Positions 25,201-32,850 of a stretch of DNA of 36,224 nt are shown in pieces. Position 1 is the stretch's first letter. Each line of letters opens with the position of its first letter. This stretch comes from Plectonema radiosum NIES-515 (GTDB lineage Bacteria; Cyanobacteriota; Cyanobacteriia; Cyanobacteriales; Nostocaceae). A program made the translations under genes and the position numbers. The notes beneath the pieces were generated by a model that ran no database searches, was not told the origin of the DNA, and was given only the letters and a program-made list of their open reading frames with translations. The DNA lies in the NCBI RefSeq assembly GCF_025753815.1, contig NZ_JAOWRF010000406.1:1-36224 (forward strand), read 5' to 3'.

Positions 25201-27311
25201 AGAAACTCAGCGAAGTGCGAGTCAATTTTTATCTCAAATTTGGACTTGCGGCTTTATTCGTCGCCGTGTTAGGCTTAATCGGCTCCTTATTTACAATCGT
25301 CAATAGCGAAATTAAAACCATCAGTGCATCTTCCGAAGCGCTGTTTGCTTCCGATAAGGGTATTGATGCATTAAAAGAAGCTTTAAATGCAGGTAGAAAA
25401 CTGCAAAAAGCGATTTGGGTTGATTCTGACACCACACAGCAGGTAAAAACAGCCCTCTATCAGGCAGTTAGTGAGGTAGGAGAGCGCAACCGCTTAGAAA
25501 AACACCGCTCTGGGGTAAATAGTGTCACATACAGCCCTGATGGTACAATAATCGCTTCTGGCAGCGCTGACAAAACTATTATTCTCTGGCATCCAGATGG
25601 TAGAATATTCAAAAGTTTGTCTGGACATGAAGACGTCGTTAATAGCGTTAATTTTAGTCTTGATGGAAGTGCGATCGCTTCATCTAGTCAAGATAAAACA
25701 GTGAAATTGTGGAATCTAAACCGATTACAACCAATCACTTTATCAGGACATCAGGGTGGGGTAAATAGCGCTACATTTAGCCCCGATGGGAAAATAATCG
25801 CTTCTGGAAGTAGCGATCGCACCGTCAAACTTTGGAATCGAGACGGGAAGCTGCTGAAAACTTTATTCGGGCATGAAAAACCAGTTTTAGACGTAGCTTG
25901 GTCGCCAGATGGTAAAATAATTGCTTCTGCAAGTGCTGACAAAACTATCAGACTCTGGAATTTAGACGGTAAGTTGATCGTAACATTATCAGGACACAGC
26001 GATGCAGTCAGGAGCCTCGCTTGGTCGCCAGATGGTAAAATAATCGCCTCCGGTAGTTTGGACAAAGACAGAACCATCAAACTTTGGAGTCGTGAAGGTA
26101 CACCACTGCAAACTTTGTCGGGACACAGTGGAGGAATTACTGGTATTGTTTTTAGCCACAATGGAAAATTTATCGCTTCAGCCAGTAGCGACGAAACAAT
26201 CAAACTCTGGACCTCTGATGGGATGCTATTAGGAACCTTGAGGGGACATAGCAATTGGGTGAATAGCGTTAGTTTTAGCCCAGACGATGGCATTATTGCT
26301 TCTGCAAGTCGAGACAAAACTATCAAGCTGTGGAATTGGGACGATTTGCGACAAGGAAACCCCAACGCGGATAATGACTGGATTACTAGTATCAGTTTTA
26401 GCCCTGACGGAAGTCTCATAGCCGGCGCGAGTGGCGACAAAACAGTTAAACTGTGGACCTCTGATGGTAAACTAATTCGCAGCTTTGTAGGGCATCAGGG
26501 TCAAGTTTGGGGTGTAAGTTTTAGTCCAGATGGAAGCGCGATCGCTTCTGCCAGCAAAGATAAAACCGTGAAAATATGGAGAATGAACGGTAAACTTATT
26601 AACACCTTAAAAGGACATGACGATGCGGTATTAGGCGTAGCTTGGTCGCCAGATGGTAAAATTATCGCTTCAGCGAGTAAAGATAGAACCGTCAAACTTT
26701 GGGGTGTGGATGGTAAACTCTTAAACACCTTAAAAGGACATAACAACGTAGTCAACTGGGTAAGTTTTAGCCCCGATGGTCAACTTTTAGCATCAGCTAG
26801 TGATGATAAAACAGTTAAGTTGTGGAACCGAGATGGTGTTTTAGTTAACACCTTAGAAGGACATGATAACGTAGTCAACTGGGTGACTTTTAGCCCCGAT
26901 GGTCAACTTTTAGCCTCAGCTAGTGATGATAACACAGTGAGGCTGTGGCAGCTGGATGGTACACCAATCAAAATTATTGAAGGATCTGGGGATTCTTTCA
27001 AAAGCGTTAGTTTTAGCGCTGACAGCAAGACTTTGGCAGCAGCTAGCGATGATAATATCAAACTTTGGAATCGAAACGGTAGTTTAGCGATCGTTTTGAA
27101 AGCCCGTAAAGATAAGTTTACCAGTGTTAGTTTCAGTTCAAAGGACAGACTGCTAGCTAGTGGTAGTAACAAAGGTAACTTGATTCTCCAAAACTTGACT
27201 TCGACAAAACTAGAGAATTTACTGTCACAAAGTTGTTATTTGCTACATGATTATTTAAATACTAACCCGAAAGTGACAAAAAGCGATCGCGCTTTGTGTC
27301 ATCTGAGGTGA
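22224..27311 (+). CDS. STAND NTPase with membrane helix and 14 WD40 repeats
   Basis: A 1695-residue protein from the ATG at 22224. The N-terminus (about 20-190) resembles an NTPase core, with Walker-B-like SALMILGLESVEG and VLWVNDEVQQKLLRLAPDF, but with no P-loop. About 220-530 is helical and TPR-like. The region 540-900 is an nSTAND-type NTPase with Walker A GPSGVGKSS (about 573-581) and Walker B TVLIFDQFEEFFF. A coiled coil (about 903-1000) leads to one membrane helix (about 1002-1027, KFGLAALFVAVLGLIGSLF), and from 1091 come 14 WD40 repeats, enough for two seven-blade propellers. Repeats 11 and 12 are almost identical in DNA. STAND proteins with sensor repeats act in immunity and programmed cell death; the trigger here is unknown. 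It overlaps the ATPase gene by 34 bp. Confidence 0.85.
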   Translation: MVERKPQTSIITDNERSFRSLGRAIALSANQFSVVVVCCNYKVLQQRILQRLEELFAEADDIQKIVLPHNARSLYTTLHTQLTKKQPSALMILGLESVEGLDDLLRAINHIRDEFRKRHSFTMVLWVNDEVQQKLLRLAPDFASWAATPIRFEMTSTQLLQFLQQETDSLFATVLNTRATQRQKPEADRHCTVEQVWEHSDELQYAIKELQNHGISLEPELNASLEFVFGLDDYLSDRINSALDHFQESFRFWQELSGTQSELSDKFRIPDLFGSQLDIVNSHASPLLRQGVLLFYIALCCCRLAERNYAENRRYWHSAKLYFQECLNVLLLSGRPDVAAQFIGDLAEVLQHLQEWQELQMVAQKSLELHQTYGTQIQLACDYGFLAQVAVQELRWVQASQYARVSLWKLYESKDNSDSNQGIFPLLLAQSYRLILAKAQRNLGEEKIALEQLKMASENLDEALETSDHRYDAHRYIRLLRSLRSLYFEEGRYLEAFTIRQKRRSVEQQYGFRAFIGAGRLQPQRQATNPALLSPAYGSSVALEIAASGREGDINNLIGRISRADQKLTVIHGPSGVGKSSTVTAGLLPALQNRAIGDQIAVPVVLQLYDDWVRELGKSLSSAQTLIKKEAELLPFPVTPITIAGIQEQLQENANNHLITVLIFDQFEEFFFGYTDRNKKQEFDIFISQALNIPFVKVILSLREDYLHRLLEFKHLSALEAINKNILDKNIRYPLNNFSPADAKIVVQRLTERSHIYLEPALIDALIEDLSAELGEVRPIELQVAGAQLQDERITSLERYQPYRPNRLIERYIKELIQDCGQENERAALLVLYLLTDENNQRPFKTRSQLALELEELEDPEKLDLILEILVRSGLVVLFPDVPERYQLIHDYLVYLIRNLQQHESSLQIKLNQLRTKVEKSQTEIDRLNSELRQNKQQAKLVGSNLQQGLDLLSELKELRKREEMSRVEIEQLQAELKEKELKTQLAESKEKQKLSEVRVNFYLKFGLAALFVAVLGLIGSLFTIVNSEIKTISASSEALFASDKGIDALKEALNAGRKLQKAIWVDSDTTQQVKTALYQAVSEVGERNRLEKHRSGVNSVTYSPDGTIIASGSADKTIILWHPDGRIFKSLSGHEDVVNSVNFSLDGSAIASSSQDKTVKLWNLNRLQPITLSGHQGGVNSATFSPDGKIIASGSSDRTVKLWNRDGKLLKTLFGHEKPVLDVAWSPDGKIIASASADKTIRLWNLDGKLIVTLSGHSDAVRSLAWSPDGKIIASGSLDKDRTIKLWSREGTPLQTLSGHSGGITGIVFSHNGKFIASASSDETIKLWTSDGMLLGTLRGHSNWVNSVSFSPDDGIIASASRDKTIKLWNWDDLRQGNPNADNDWITSISFSPDGSLIAGASGDKTVKLWTSDGKLIRSFVGHQGQVWGVSFSPDGSAIASASKDKTVKIWRMNGKLINTLKGHDDAVLGVAWSPDGKIIASASKDRTVKLWGVDGKLLNTLKGHNNVVNWVSFSPDGQLLASASDDKTVKLWNRDGVLVNTLEGHDNVVNWVTFSPDGQLLASASDDNTVRLWQLDGTPIKIIEGSGDSFKSVSFSADSKTLAAASDDNIKLWNRNGSLAIVLKARKDKFTSVSFSSKDRLLASGSNKGNLILQNLTSTKLENLLSQSCYLLHDYLNTNPKVTKSDRALCHLR

Positions 27312-27336
27312 GGAAGTGGAAAAGTGGGTCAGCGAC

Positions 27337-27426
27337 CAATACGGTTCGGTTAAGAATATTTGTGAACCCAAAACCCTTGTAGAGACGAAGCGCAACGTCT
27401 CTACATACGTTAACCGAACCGTATTG
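27337..27426. mobile_element. 90-bp MITE with perfect 17-bp inverted ends and 10-bp target duplication
   Basis: The ends CAATACGGTTCGGTTAA and TTAACCGAACCGTATTG are perfect inverted repeats. The decamer GGTCAGCGAC flanks both sides (27327-27336 and 27427-27436). The core is TGTAGAGACGAAGCGCAACGTCTCTACA. Removing the element and one decamer gives a continuous sequence. It belongs to the family that interrupts hepT at 17170. Confidence 0.9.
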
Positions 27427-27504
27427 GGTCAGCGACGACTTAATACAATCAGAATTTTGCCAACAGACATCGACCTAATTTAAATTTGCGTTATCCAAAC
27501 CCCA

Positions 27505-27530
27505 AGAGACGTTGCATGTGCTACGTCTCT
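27505..27530. repeat. solitary AGAGACGT palindrome
   Basis: AGAGACGT (27505-27512) and ACGTCTCT (27523-27530) flank TGCATGTGCT. It is the same core stem as in the MITEs, but without recognisable terminal repeats. It may be a worn copy. Confidence 0.55.
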
Positions 27531-27739
27531 ACATCTTTTCCAACAATTGTTAAGTAAGAATAAATACGCAAACAGATTCGTCAAAATATTCGGAATTATT
27601 TGTTACCCTGTTGTATAAGATACCGTTGGCTATTTACTTCGGCTTATTAATTGAGCCTAAAAGTCTTGCTGCATATTGATTGCGTTCTTTTTTCAGTCCC
27701 CATAAGTGACACGTAAGTATAGATAAGGCACACGGAATT

Positions 27740-28747
27740 ATGAGCGATTTGATAATCTACGATGAACACAGACAACCACGCAAGCTGGGAGATAAAGTAG
27801 GTGGTGGTGGACAAGGTAATATATATGCGCTAGCAGAAAATCCAAATATTGTAGTCAAAATATTTAATCAGGAGAAGTTGAAAGAAAGGGGACATGAACT
27901 AAGAGAAAAAGTTTTCGTTCAGATTCGTGTATTAGAAGACCTGATTAAGAGTCCTTATGTGACTTGGCCACAAATAGAAATTTTTAACAGGAACGATCAG
28001 TGGATGGGCTATGCCATGAAAAGGGCTAAAGGAATACCACTGAGTAACTTAGCGCATCCAATGCTTTATTTAAAATACTTTCCAAATATAGATAGAAAAG
28101 GCATTGTGCAAATATTGTTACATCTTTTAGATACAATTGATATTTTGCACAAAAAAGAAATCTACCTTGGGGACATTAACTTAAGTAATTTTCTTGCAGA
28201 CCCTTCTACCTTTAAAGTTTATCTGATTGATACAGACAGCTATCAAGTCAAAAATGCTAAGACTTCCCAAATCTATCCATGTCCTGTAGGTAGACCAGAA
28301 ATGACACCCGTTGAACATCATGGTCAAGATTTTGGGCAGGTTGTTAGAACACTTGAAAGTGACTTATTTTCGTTGGCAATTTTAATGTTTCAATGTTTGA
28401 TGTTGGGACAACATCCTTATAGTCAAGTAGGTGGTGGAAATCCGGTAGAAAATTTGCGAAAAGGTAATTTTCCATACGGAAGAGGAAATGCAAGACCAGG
28501 AGAGACGGGTGCTCTACCACCAGGTCCCTGGTATATTATTTGGAGCCATTTAACATTTAACGTTAAAAGCCTGTTTATTAGAACACTAAAGGACGGTGTT
28601 GGCAATCCATCAAGTCGAGCATCTTTAGCAGAATGGCAAGATGCTTTGCAAAAATATTACTTTGCTATGCACAGAGACTTTAACACTTCGGAAATCAGAC
28701 CAGCAGAACCAAAACCCAGCCGAGATAGTGAAGAGAGGACTATTTAA
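27740..28747 (+). CDS. divergent protein kinase of a TerY-P-like triad
   Basis: A 335-residue Ser/Thr-kinase-like protein. The glycine loop is VGGGGQGNIY (20-29), the ATP-anchoring lysine is K40 in IVVKIF, the catalytic loop is LGDINLSN (143-150, D145 in place of the usual HRD aspartate), and the DFG-equivalent is IDTDSYQ (D164 or D166). The catalytic loop and DFG are altered in a way often seen in kinases that partner vWA and PP2C proteins. The C-terminal lobe includes a LESDLFSLAILMFQCL helix. The product should phosphorylate a partner, perhaps the vWA protein. It is followed after 67 bp by the vWA gene and then a phosphatase gene, all on the plus strand, an arrangement known as the TerY-P triad in stress and conflict loci. 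Confidence 0.85.
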   Translation: MSDLIIYDEHRQPRKLGDKVGGGGQGNIYALAENPNIVVKIFNQEKLKERGHELREKVFVQIRVLEDLIKSPYVTWPQIEIFNRNDQWMGYAMKRAKGIPLSNLAHPMLYLKYFPNIDRKGIVQILLHLLDTIDILHKKEIYLGDINLSNFLADPSTFKVYLIDTDSYQVKNAKTSQIYPCPVGRPEMTPVEHHGQDFGQVVRTLESDLFSLAILMFQCLMLGQHPYSQVGGGNPVENLRKGNFPYGRGNARPGETGALPPGPWYIIWSHLTFNVKSLFIRTLKDGVGNPSSRASLAEWQDALQKYYFAMHRDFNTSEIRPAEPKPSRDSEERTI

Positions 28748-28814
28748 TCCTCTTGTTTAACCATCTATTTTTTGAAGTATTTTGTTAAAAATGAGTTGAC
28801 TTGGAGATAGCAAT

Positions 28815-29498
28815 ATGAAGATGTATCAAAATCAAAATAACCCATATGGTGATTTAATTGAAAACCCAACACCTCGCTGTGCATGTATGCTGGTTTTGGA
28901 TGTTAGTGGTAGTATGTCAGGCGATCCAATTAGTTTACTCAGTAAAGGTGTAAATCAGTTTATTCAAGAAGTCTGTCAAGATGATTTTGCACGCTTTGCT
29001 GTGGAAGTAGGAATAATTACTTTTGGCAGTACTGTGGATGAAGTTACCCCTATCCAATCGATTTTAGGAATTACTACACCTACATTTTCTGCGATGGGAA
29101 GGACACCGATGGGTGAAGCAGTTTCGAGAGCAATTGAAGTATTGGAAAACCGCAAAAAACAGTATAAAAAATATGGTGTTCCCTACTATCAACCTTGGAT
29201 TATACTGATGACTGATGGTGAACCAACCGATGAATATTCTAAGGCTGCGGCTCAACTCCGCGAACTCGCTGAAGATAGTAAAATGCTGGTCTTTGGAATT
29301 GGTATTGGTGACCACTGCAACTTGAAGAAACTTGCTGAGTTTTGTCCTGCCAATCGTCCCCCCAAAAAAATAGCACAGTATCGATTCCGAGAATTCTTCC
29401 AGTGGCTTTCTCAAAGCATGGCTCAAGTAAGCGTTTCCACTCCTGGAACTGGTGTTGAATTACCATCTACTAGAGGTTGGGATAACATTCAACTTTAA
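28815..29498 (+). CDS. terY: TerY-like von Willebrand factor A domain protein
   Basis: A 227-residue protein composed of one vWA domain. The metal-ion-dependent adhesion site reads LVLDVSGSMSG (D29, S31, S33), with the downstream threonine in MGRTPMGEA and aspartate in ILMTDGEPTD. The length and compactness match TerY, the vWA partner in tellurite-type stress loci. It probably binds divalent metal and docks the kinase and phosphatase, giving a reversible phosphorylation switch. A GGAG ribosome-binding site precedes the ATG. It is the middle gene of the kinase-vWA-phosphatase triad. A multi-hairpin element lies between it and the phosphatase gene. Confidence 0.88.
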   Translation: MKMYQNQNNPYGDLIENPTPRCACMLVLDVSGSMSGDPISLLSKGVNQFIQEVCQDDFARFAVEVGIITFGSTVDEVTPIQSILGITTPTFSAMGRTPMGEAVSRAIEVLENRKKQYKKYGVPYYQPWIILMTDGEPTDEYSKAAAQLRELAEDSKMLVFGIGIGDHCNLKKLAEFCPANRPPKKIAQYRFREFFQWLSQSMAQVSVSTPGTGVELPSTRGWDNIQL

Positions 29499-29552
29499 AA
29501 ATAAAATTAATTCTCAATTGAGCATTATTGATTGCCTACAGGTCACGAAACA

Positions 29553-29722
29553 TCAGGGCTATTTCATTCTCATCTAGTCCGCCTCAGAATAAATTCTGAG
29601 TCTAATAGCGAAAGTCGTCTAAAGACGACTGAGAAAAGATTATAGTCCGTTTTAACGGACTTTAGCTATTAGCCCGGAACTTCAGTTCTGGGCAGTTTCT
29701 GTCTAGAACGAAATAGCCCTGA
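29553..29722. mobile_element. 170-bp multi-hairpin element between the vWA and phosphatase genes
   Basis: The ends TCAGGGCTATTTC and GAAATAGCCCTGA are perfect 13-bp inverted repeats. CGAAACA and CGAAATA flank it as a near-duplication. The interior contains four hairpins in a row: CTCAGAATAAATTCTGAG, AGTCGTCTAAAGACGACT, AGTCCGTTTTAACGGACT and GCCCGGAAC/GTTCTGGGC. It would be transcribed within the triad and form a strongly folded RNA. Confidence 0.75.
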
Positions 29723-29753
29723 CGAAATATAATCAGGCAAAACAAAATAAATG

Positions 29754-29769
29754 TAGGGCTTATGCCCTA
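29754..29769. repeat. short hairpin before the phosphatase gene
   Basis: TAGGGC and GCCCTA enclose a TTAT loop, ending 41 bp before the preferred start at 29811. It may influence translation of the phosphatase gene. Confidence 0.35.
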
Positions 29770-29810
29770 TATTTATTGCAATTTATTTGGAAAAAATGGA
29801 GTTTCAATTT

Positions 29811-31016
29811 ATGACTAAAAAAACTAAAATAGCAAAAAAGGTAAAAGAAGAAAAGGGCATACGCTTAACAATTGAAGAATTTAGTGAACTGCAAAGAAAG
29901 TATCCTGATAGCATAGAAGCACTCAATCATGCCATTTCTAAAAAGTTGGAAAAAAATATCTATATTAAATTAATGGAATTGCATCATCAACAGAAAAAGT
30001 TGGGAAATGATGCAGTTCCTGATGCACTTATAAAAGAAATTAAATCTAAGAAAGAAAATAATATCTTCCAAAAAAGTAAGCAAGGGAAAAATAATGCATT
30101 AGCCCAAGAGAATGATGTGGAATCTGTGGAAGATAGGTTGCCGAATCCAGAAGAGGATGAAGCGTATAATGTGAATGTTATAGAAGATCAGAATTCAGAA
30201 GAAGATATAATCCCACAACCAGAAGAAGACGGGATGCCAGAACAAATAGAGTGGCAAGGTATTTATGCTACTACTGTTGGTCGTTCTCACCTTCAATCGC
30301 ATCCACAAGTAGAATGCCAAGATGCAGCAAAAGCTGTGTCAACACCACGGGCAGCTATTTTTGTGGCAGATGGTGCTGGAAGTGCTAGATTTTCTCAATT
30401 TGGTTCTAAGGCTGTTGTTGAGGGGTTGGGTGAATTTACCAATTCAATGGAATCTATTCATCAACAGATATTAGACCAAGAACAAAGACTTAATTGTAAT
30501 GAAAGTAATGAAGGTAAAGAATATGCGTATAGGTTTATAAAATCTGCAATTGAAACATTACGAGAACTTTCAAAAAATAAAGAATGTCTGGTTGATGACT
30601 TGAAGTGTACGTTATTGATGGCTGTGCTTGGCAAACATTATTTATTTTGGCTGAAAGTCGGAGATGGCTTTATTGTTGTCGAAAAGGATAACAAGCTTGA
30701 GTTACTCGGTTCTTTAGGAAAAGGAGAATTTGCCAACCAAACGACATTTCTTAGCGATCGCTTGAAAGACGAAGCTATTTATTACGGTTTTTTACCGATT
30801 CAAAATGTGACGGGTATTGCTGCATTTACAGATGGTGCAGCAGAAACTCTAGTAAGTATGGATGGTTCTAAAATAGCAGGTGCGTTAAGTAACTTTTTCG
30901 CAGAAACCAGAGGAGGCAGTTTTGATAATGACAGCTTACTTAAATTTTTAGAAGATGAAACGGTTTGGGCATCTCCGAAAGGTCTTGATGACAGAGGAAT
31001 CGCTCTTTTAGCGTAG
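29811..31016 (+). CDS. PP2C-like phosphatase of the TerY-P-like triad
   Basis: A 401-residue protein. I prefer the ATG at 29811, which has GGAG 9 bp upstream; ATG 29796 and TTG 29787 are also in frame. The first 150 residues are highly charged and low in complexity: lysine-rich, then acidic (PNPEEDEAYN and EDIIPQPEEDG), probably a flexible docking arm. From about residue 155 a PP2C-type domain follows: SHPQVECQDA, the metal-binding FVADGAGSARFSQFGSK, WLKVGDGFIVV, AAFTDGAAETL, and C-terminal DDRGIALLA. It would remove phosphates placed by the triad kinase. It ends 36 bp from the end of the convergent caspase gene. Confidence 0.82.
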   Translation: MTKKTKIAKKVKEEKGIRLTIEEFSELQRKYPDSIEALNHAISKKLEKNIYIKLMELHHQQKKLGNDAVPDALIKEIKSKKENNIFQKSKQGKNNALAQENDVESVEDRLPNPEEDEAYNVNVIEDQNSEEDIIPQPEEDGMPEQIEWQGIYATTVGRSHLQSHPQVECQDAAKAVSTPRAAIFVADGAGSARFSQFGSKAVVEGLGEFTNSMESIHQQILDQEQRLNCNESNEGKEYAYRFIKSAIETLRELSKNKECLVDDLKCTLLMAVLGKHYLFWLKVGDGFIVVEKDNKLELLGSLGKGEFANQTTFLSDRLKDEAIYYGFLPIQNVTGIAAFTDGAAETLVSMDGSKIAGALSNFFAETRGGSFDNDSLLKFLEDETVWASPKGLDDRGIALLA

Positions 31017-31052
31017 TTGAAGTAACCAAAATTGAAGCATTGCGGTTTAACT

Positions 31053-32840
31053 TTAGAAATCACTGCGCGACAGAAGAACTGAAACTACATTACACCCATC
31101 CCAGATTAATCCTTCAACAGTACCCAAAGGACATGTACCACTAGGAAGATGTCCTTTTGGGGCTTGTTCGCTAAAGTTTAATTCTCCCCAGTACAACCAT
31201 TTTCCTTCTTTTTTCCATCCCAGGCGATCGCCCAGCATATCGTACTTCTTGCTAACTTGCAGATAAATGCTTTTTTGAACGCTAAAACCAAAGCGTCCTC
31301 CACTATTTTTAACCCAAAGTTGATTAATTGTGTCTAAAACTTTAGTTGGTAATCTTTTGATATCATCCTCAGACAGGTAGCCGAACAATTCTTTGCCAGA
31401 AGCCCTGAGCATGACTTTAGCTGTTTCTTTGTCAGCTTCTTTCCAATTTTTCGCTGCTAGTAAGTCGCGCAGTTTAGTATATTTGTTGCTTACCTGTTCG
31501 GAATCTAGATTATCTTGAGTTGGATTCTGTCTTGGAGGCTGAGGTGGCTGCCATGATACAGAGTTGGTCGGATGTTTTATCGTCGGTACGTTTGGTAAAG
31601 GTTTATTTGCACCTATATTTTTGTTTCCAGGTGATGGATTAGAAACTGGTTGTGTCTTGTTCGGCTTCGTTGGTTGAGGAATTTGAGGTGAATTAACTTG
31701 TGTAGTACCTCCAATTGTTGGTTTTGGCAGCTGATTGGTAATCGGTGGAGTTGGTAAAGAATCTAAAATTCGTTTCTCAATTTGTTCAACATCTTCGTCC
31801 CTGAGGTTCTTAACTTGCTGCAAATCCTTCAGCATTTGACGATTTTGTTGACTTAGTGGATAACCCTGTTTGATCGCTTCTGCAAAAACTTTTCCATAAC
31901 TATTTAATTTGTTTTTTCGCAAGCAGTAAGGTGTCAAAACTTCAGTTTCAATTGCCTTGGCATCCTCCTTTGTCAAATTTAGACTGTTCCGTAAATCGTT
32001 TAGATAAATGCGGTGAAAATTATCAGTAATGTTTCCCTCATAAATGCGGTTAAAGGAAGTAAACTTGCGCTCCTCTTGACGAGCAATTTCCTCAACTTTT
32101 TTACGGTATTTCAGTTTCGGGTCATCCTTAGGAGACTTAGCCAAAACAATTTTATGACCTCCTCTGCCATTATCAAACAGAGGATTCATTTTGGGCGAGG
32201 TTTCTTGTACCTTCTTTTTGGTATATTCATACAACTCATCTACCGAAATATTGCCATCATTATTTAAATCTCCTACTCCCGTTTTGATGCCTTCAACTAA
32301 ATAACGGGTGTAAATTGATAGTTCAGAAGCTTCTGGGGCATAGGAATACTCAAGAGTATCACTAGATGTGAGAACTGCCCATAACTTATTGCCTAATATT
32401 AATCCTTTTGCCAAAAAAGCTCCACTAAAGCAACAGTCCAAAATTACTACCTGTTGCCTGGATGAACAATCGTTCATTTTTTGCTTGATAGAACTGGTGT
32501 CGATGGCAGTATGAGCTAGCACTCTTTTATTCTGGTCTGTGCGGGTAGTAGGTGTGGCAATGTAGAGATTACCCTTTTCATCCTTTGCACCATGACCGGA
32601 GAAGTACAACAGCACCAAGTCATCCGAATTACGGTTGGCAAAAAGGCTGTATATAGCATCCTCCATCTTGTCTTTGTTCGGATTCAATAATAGGGTGATA
32701 TCAGCTTCAGCAAACCCTCCCATGTCTGGATGCTGTAATACTTGCTTTATTGCCCTCGCATCCTTGGTAGCACTAGGCAAGGCTGATAGCCCTTGTTGAT
32801 AATTGCTGACCCCAACCAGTAATGCTACCTTCTTCGCCAT
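31053..32840 (-). CDS. caspase-like (C14) protease with EF-hand-like loop and C-terminal GUN4 domain
   Basis: A 595-residue protein from the ATG at 32840, with AAGGAG just upstream. Residues 3-220 are a caspase/metacaspase p20-like domain: VALLVGVSNY, the catalytic histidine H83 in YFSGHGAKDEKG and the cysteine C137 in VILDCCFSG. DLNNDGNISVDE (about residues 201-212) fits an EF-hand calcium loop, as in calcium-dependent metacaspases. A helical stretch (about 245-365) and a Pro/Asn/Thr-rich linker (about 370-445) follow. The last 145 residues (LRDLLAAKNWKEADKETAKV, then QLWVKNSGGRFGFSVQKSIY) form a GUN4 domain, the fold that binds porphyrins of the chlorophyll branch. It is expressed with the small EACC1-like gene upstream (10-bp gap). 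Inference: a porphyrin- or stress-triggered protease. Confidence 0.85.
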   Translation of the reverse strand: MAKKVALLVGVSNYQQGLSALPSATKDARAIKQVLQHPDMGGFAEADITLLLNPNKDKMEDAIYSLFANRNSDDLVLLYFSGHGAKDEKGNLYIATPTTRTDQNKRVLAHTAIDTSSIKQKMNDCSSRQQVVILDCCFSGAFLAKGLILGNKLWAVLTSSDTLEYSYAPEASELSIYTRYLVEGIKTGVGDLNNDGNISVDELYEYTKKKVQETSPKMNPLFDNGRGGHKIVLAKSPKDDPKLKYRKKVEEIARQEERKFTSFNRIYEGNITDNFHRIYLNDLRNSLNLTKEDAKAIETEVLTPYCLRKNKLNSYGKVFAEAIKQGYPLSQQNRQMLKDLQQVKNLRDEDVEQIEKRILDSLPTPPITNQLPKPTIGGTTQVNSPQIPQPTKPNKTQPVSNPSPGNKNIGANKPLPNVPTIKHPTNSVSWQPPQPPRQNPTQDNLDSEQVSNKYTKLRDLLAAKNWKEADKETAKVMLRASGKELFGYLSEDDIKRLPTKVLDTINQLWVKNSGGRFGFSVQKSIYLQVSKKYDMLGDRLGWKKEGKWLYWGELNFSEQAPKGHLPSGTCPLGTVEGLIWDGCNVVSVLLSRSDF

Positions 32841-32850
32841 GTGTTGCTCC

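Larger units (their letters stand above)
27312..27739. other. intergenic region between the STAND gene and the kinase gene, with two repeats
   Basis: About 430 bp. It holds a 90-bp MITE with target duplications (27337-27426) and a solitary core palindrome (27505-27530). The last 200 bp may contain the promoter of the kinase-vWA-phosphatase genes; no clear box is visible. Confidence 0.45.

Noticed and set aside
25751-27172. Long minus-strand frames opposite the WD40 repeats (229, 84 and 89 codons)
   Set aside because: They mirror the WD40 periodicity and are shadows of the repeat codons.
25494-27220. Regular repeats that could be taken for a CRISPR array
   Set aside because: They are in-frame WD40 codons with about 120-bp units; there are no short identical repeats with unique spacers anywhere in the window.
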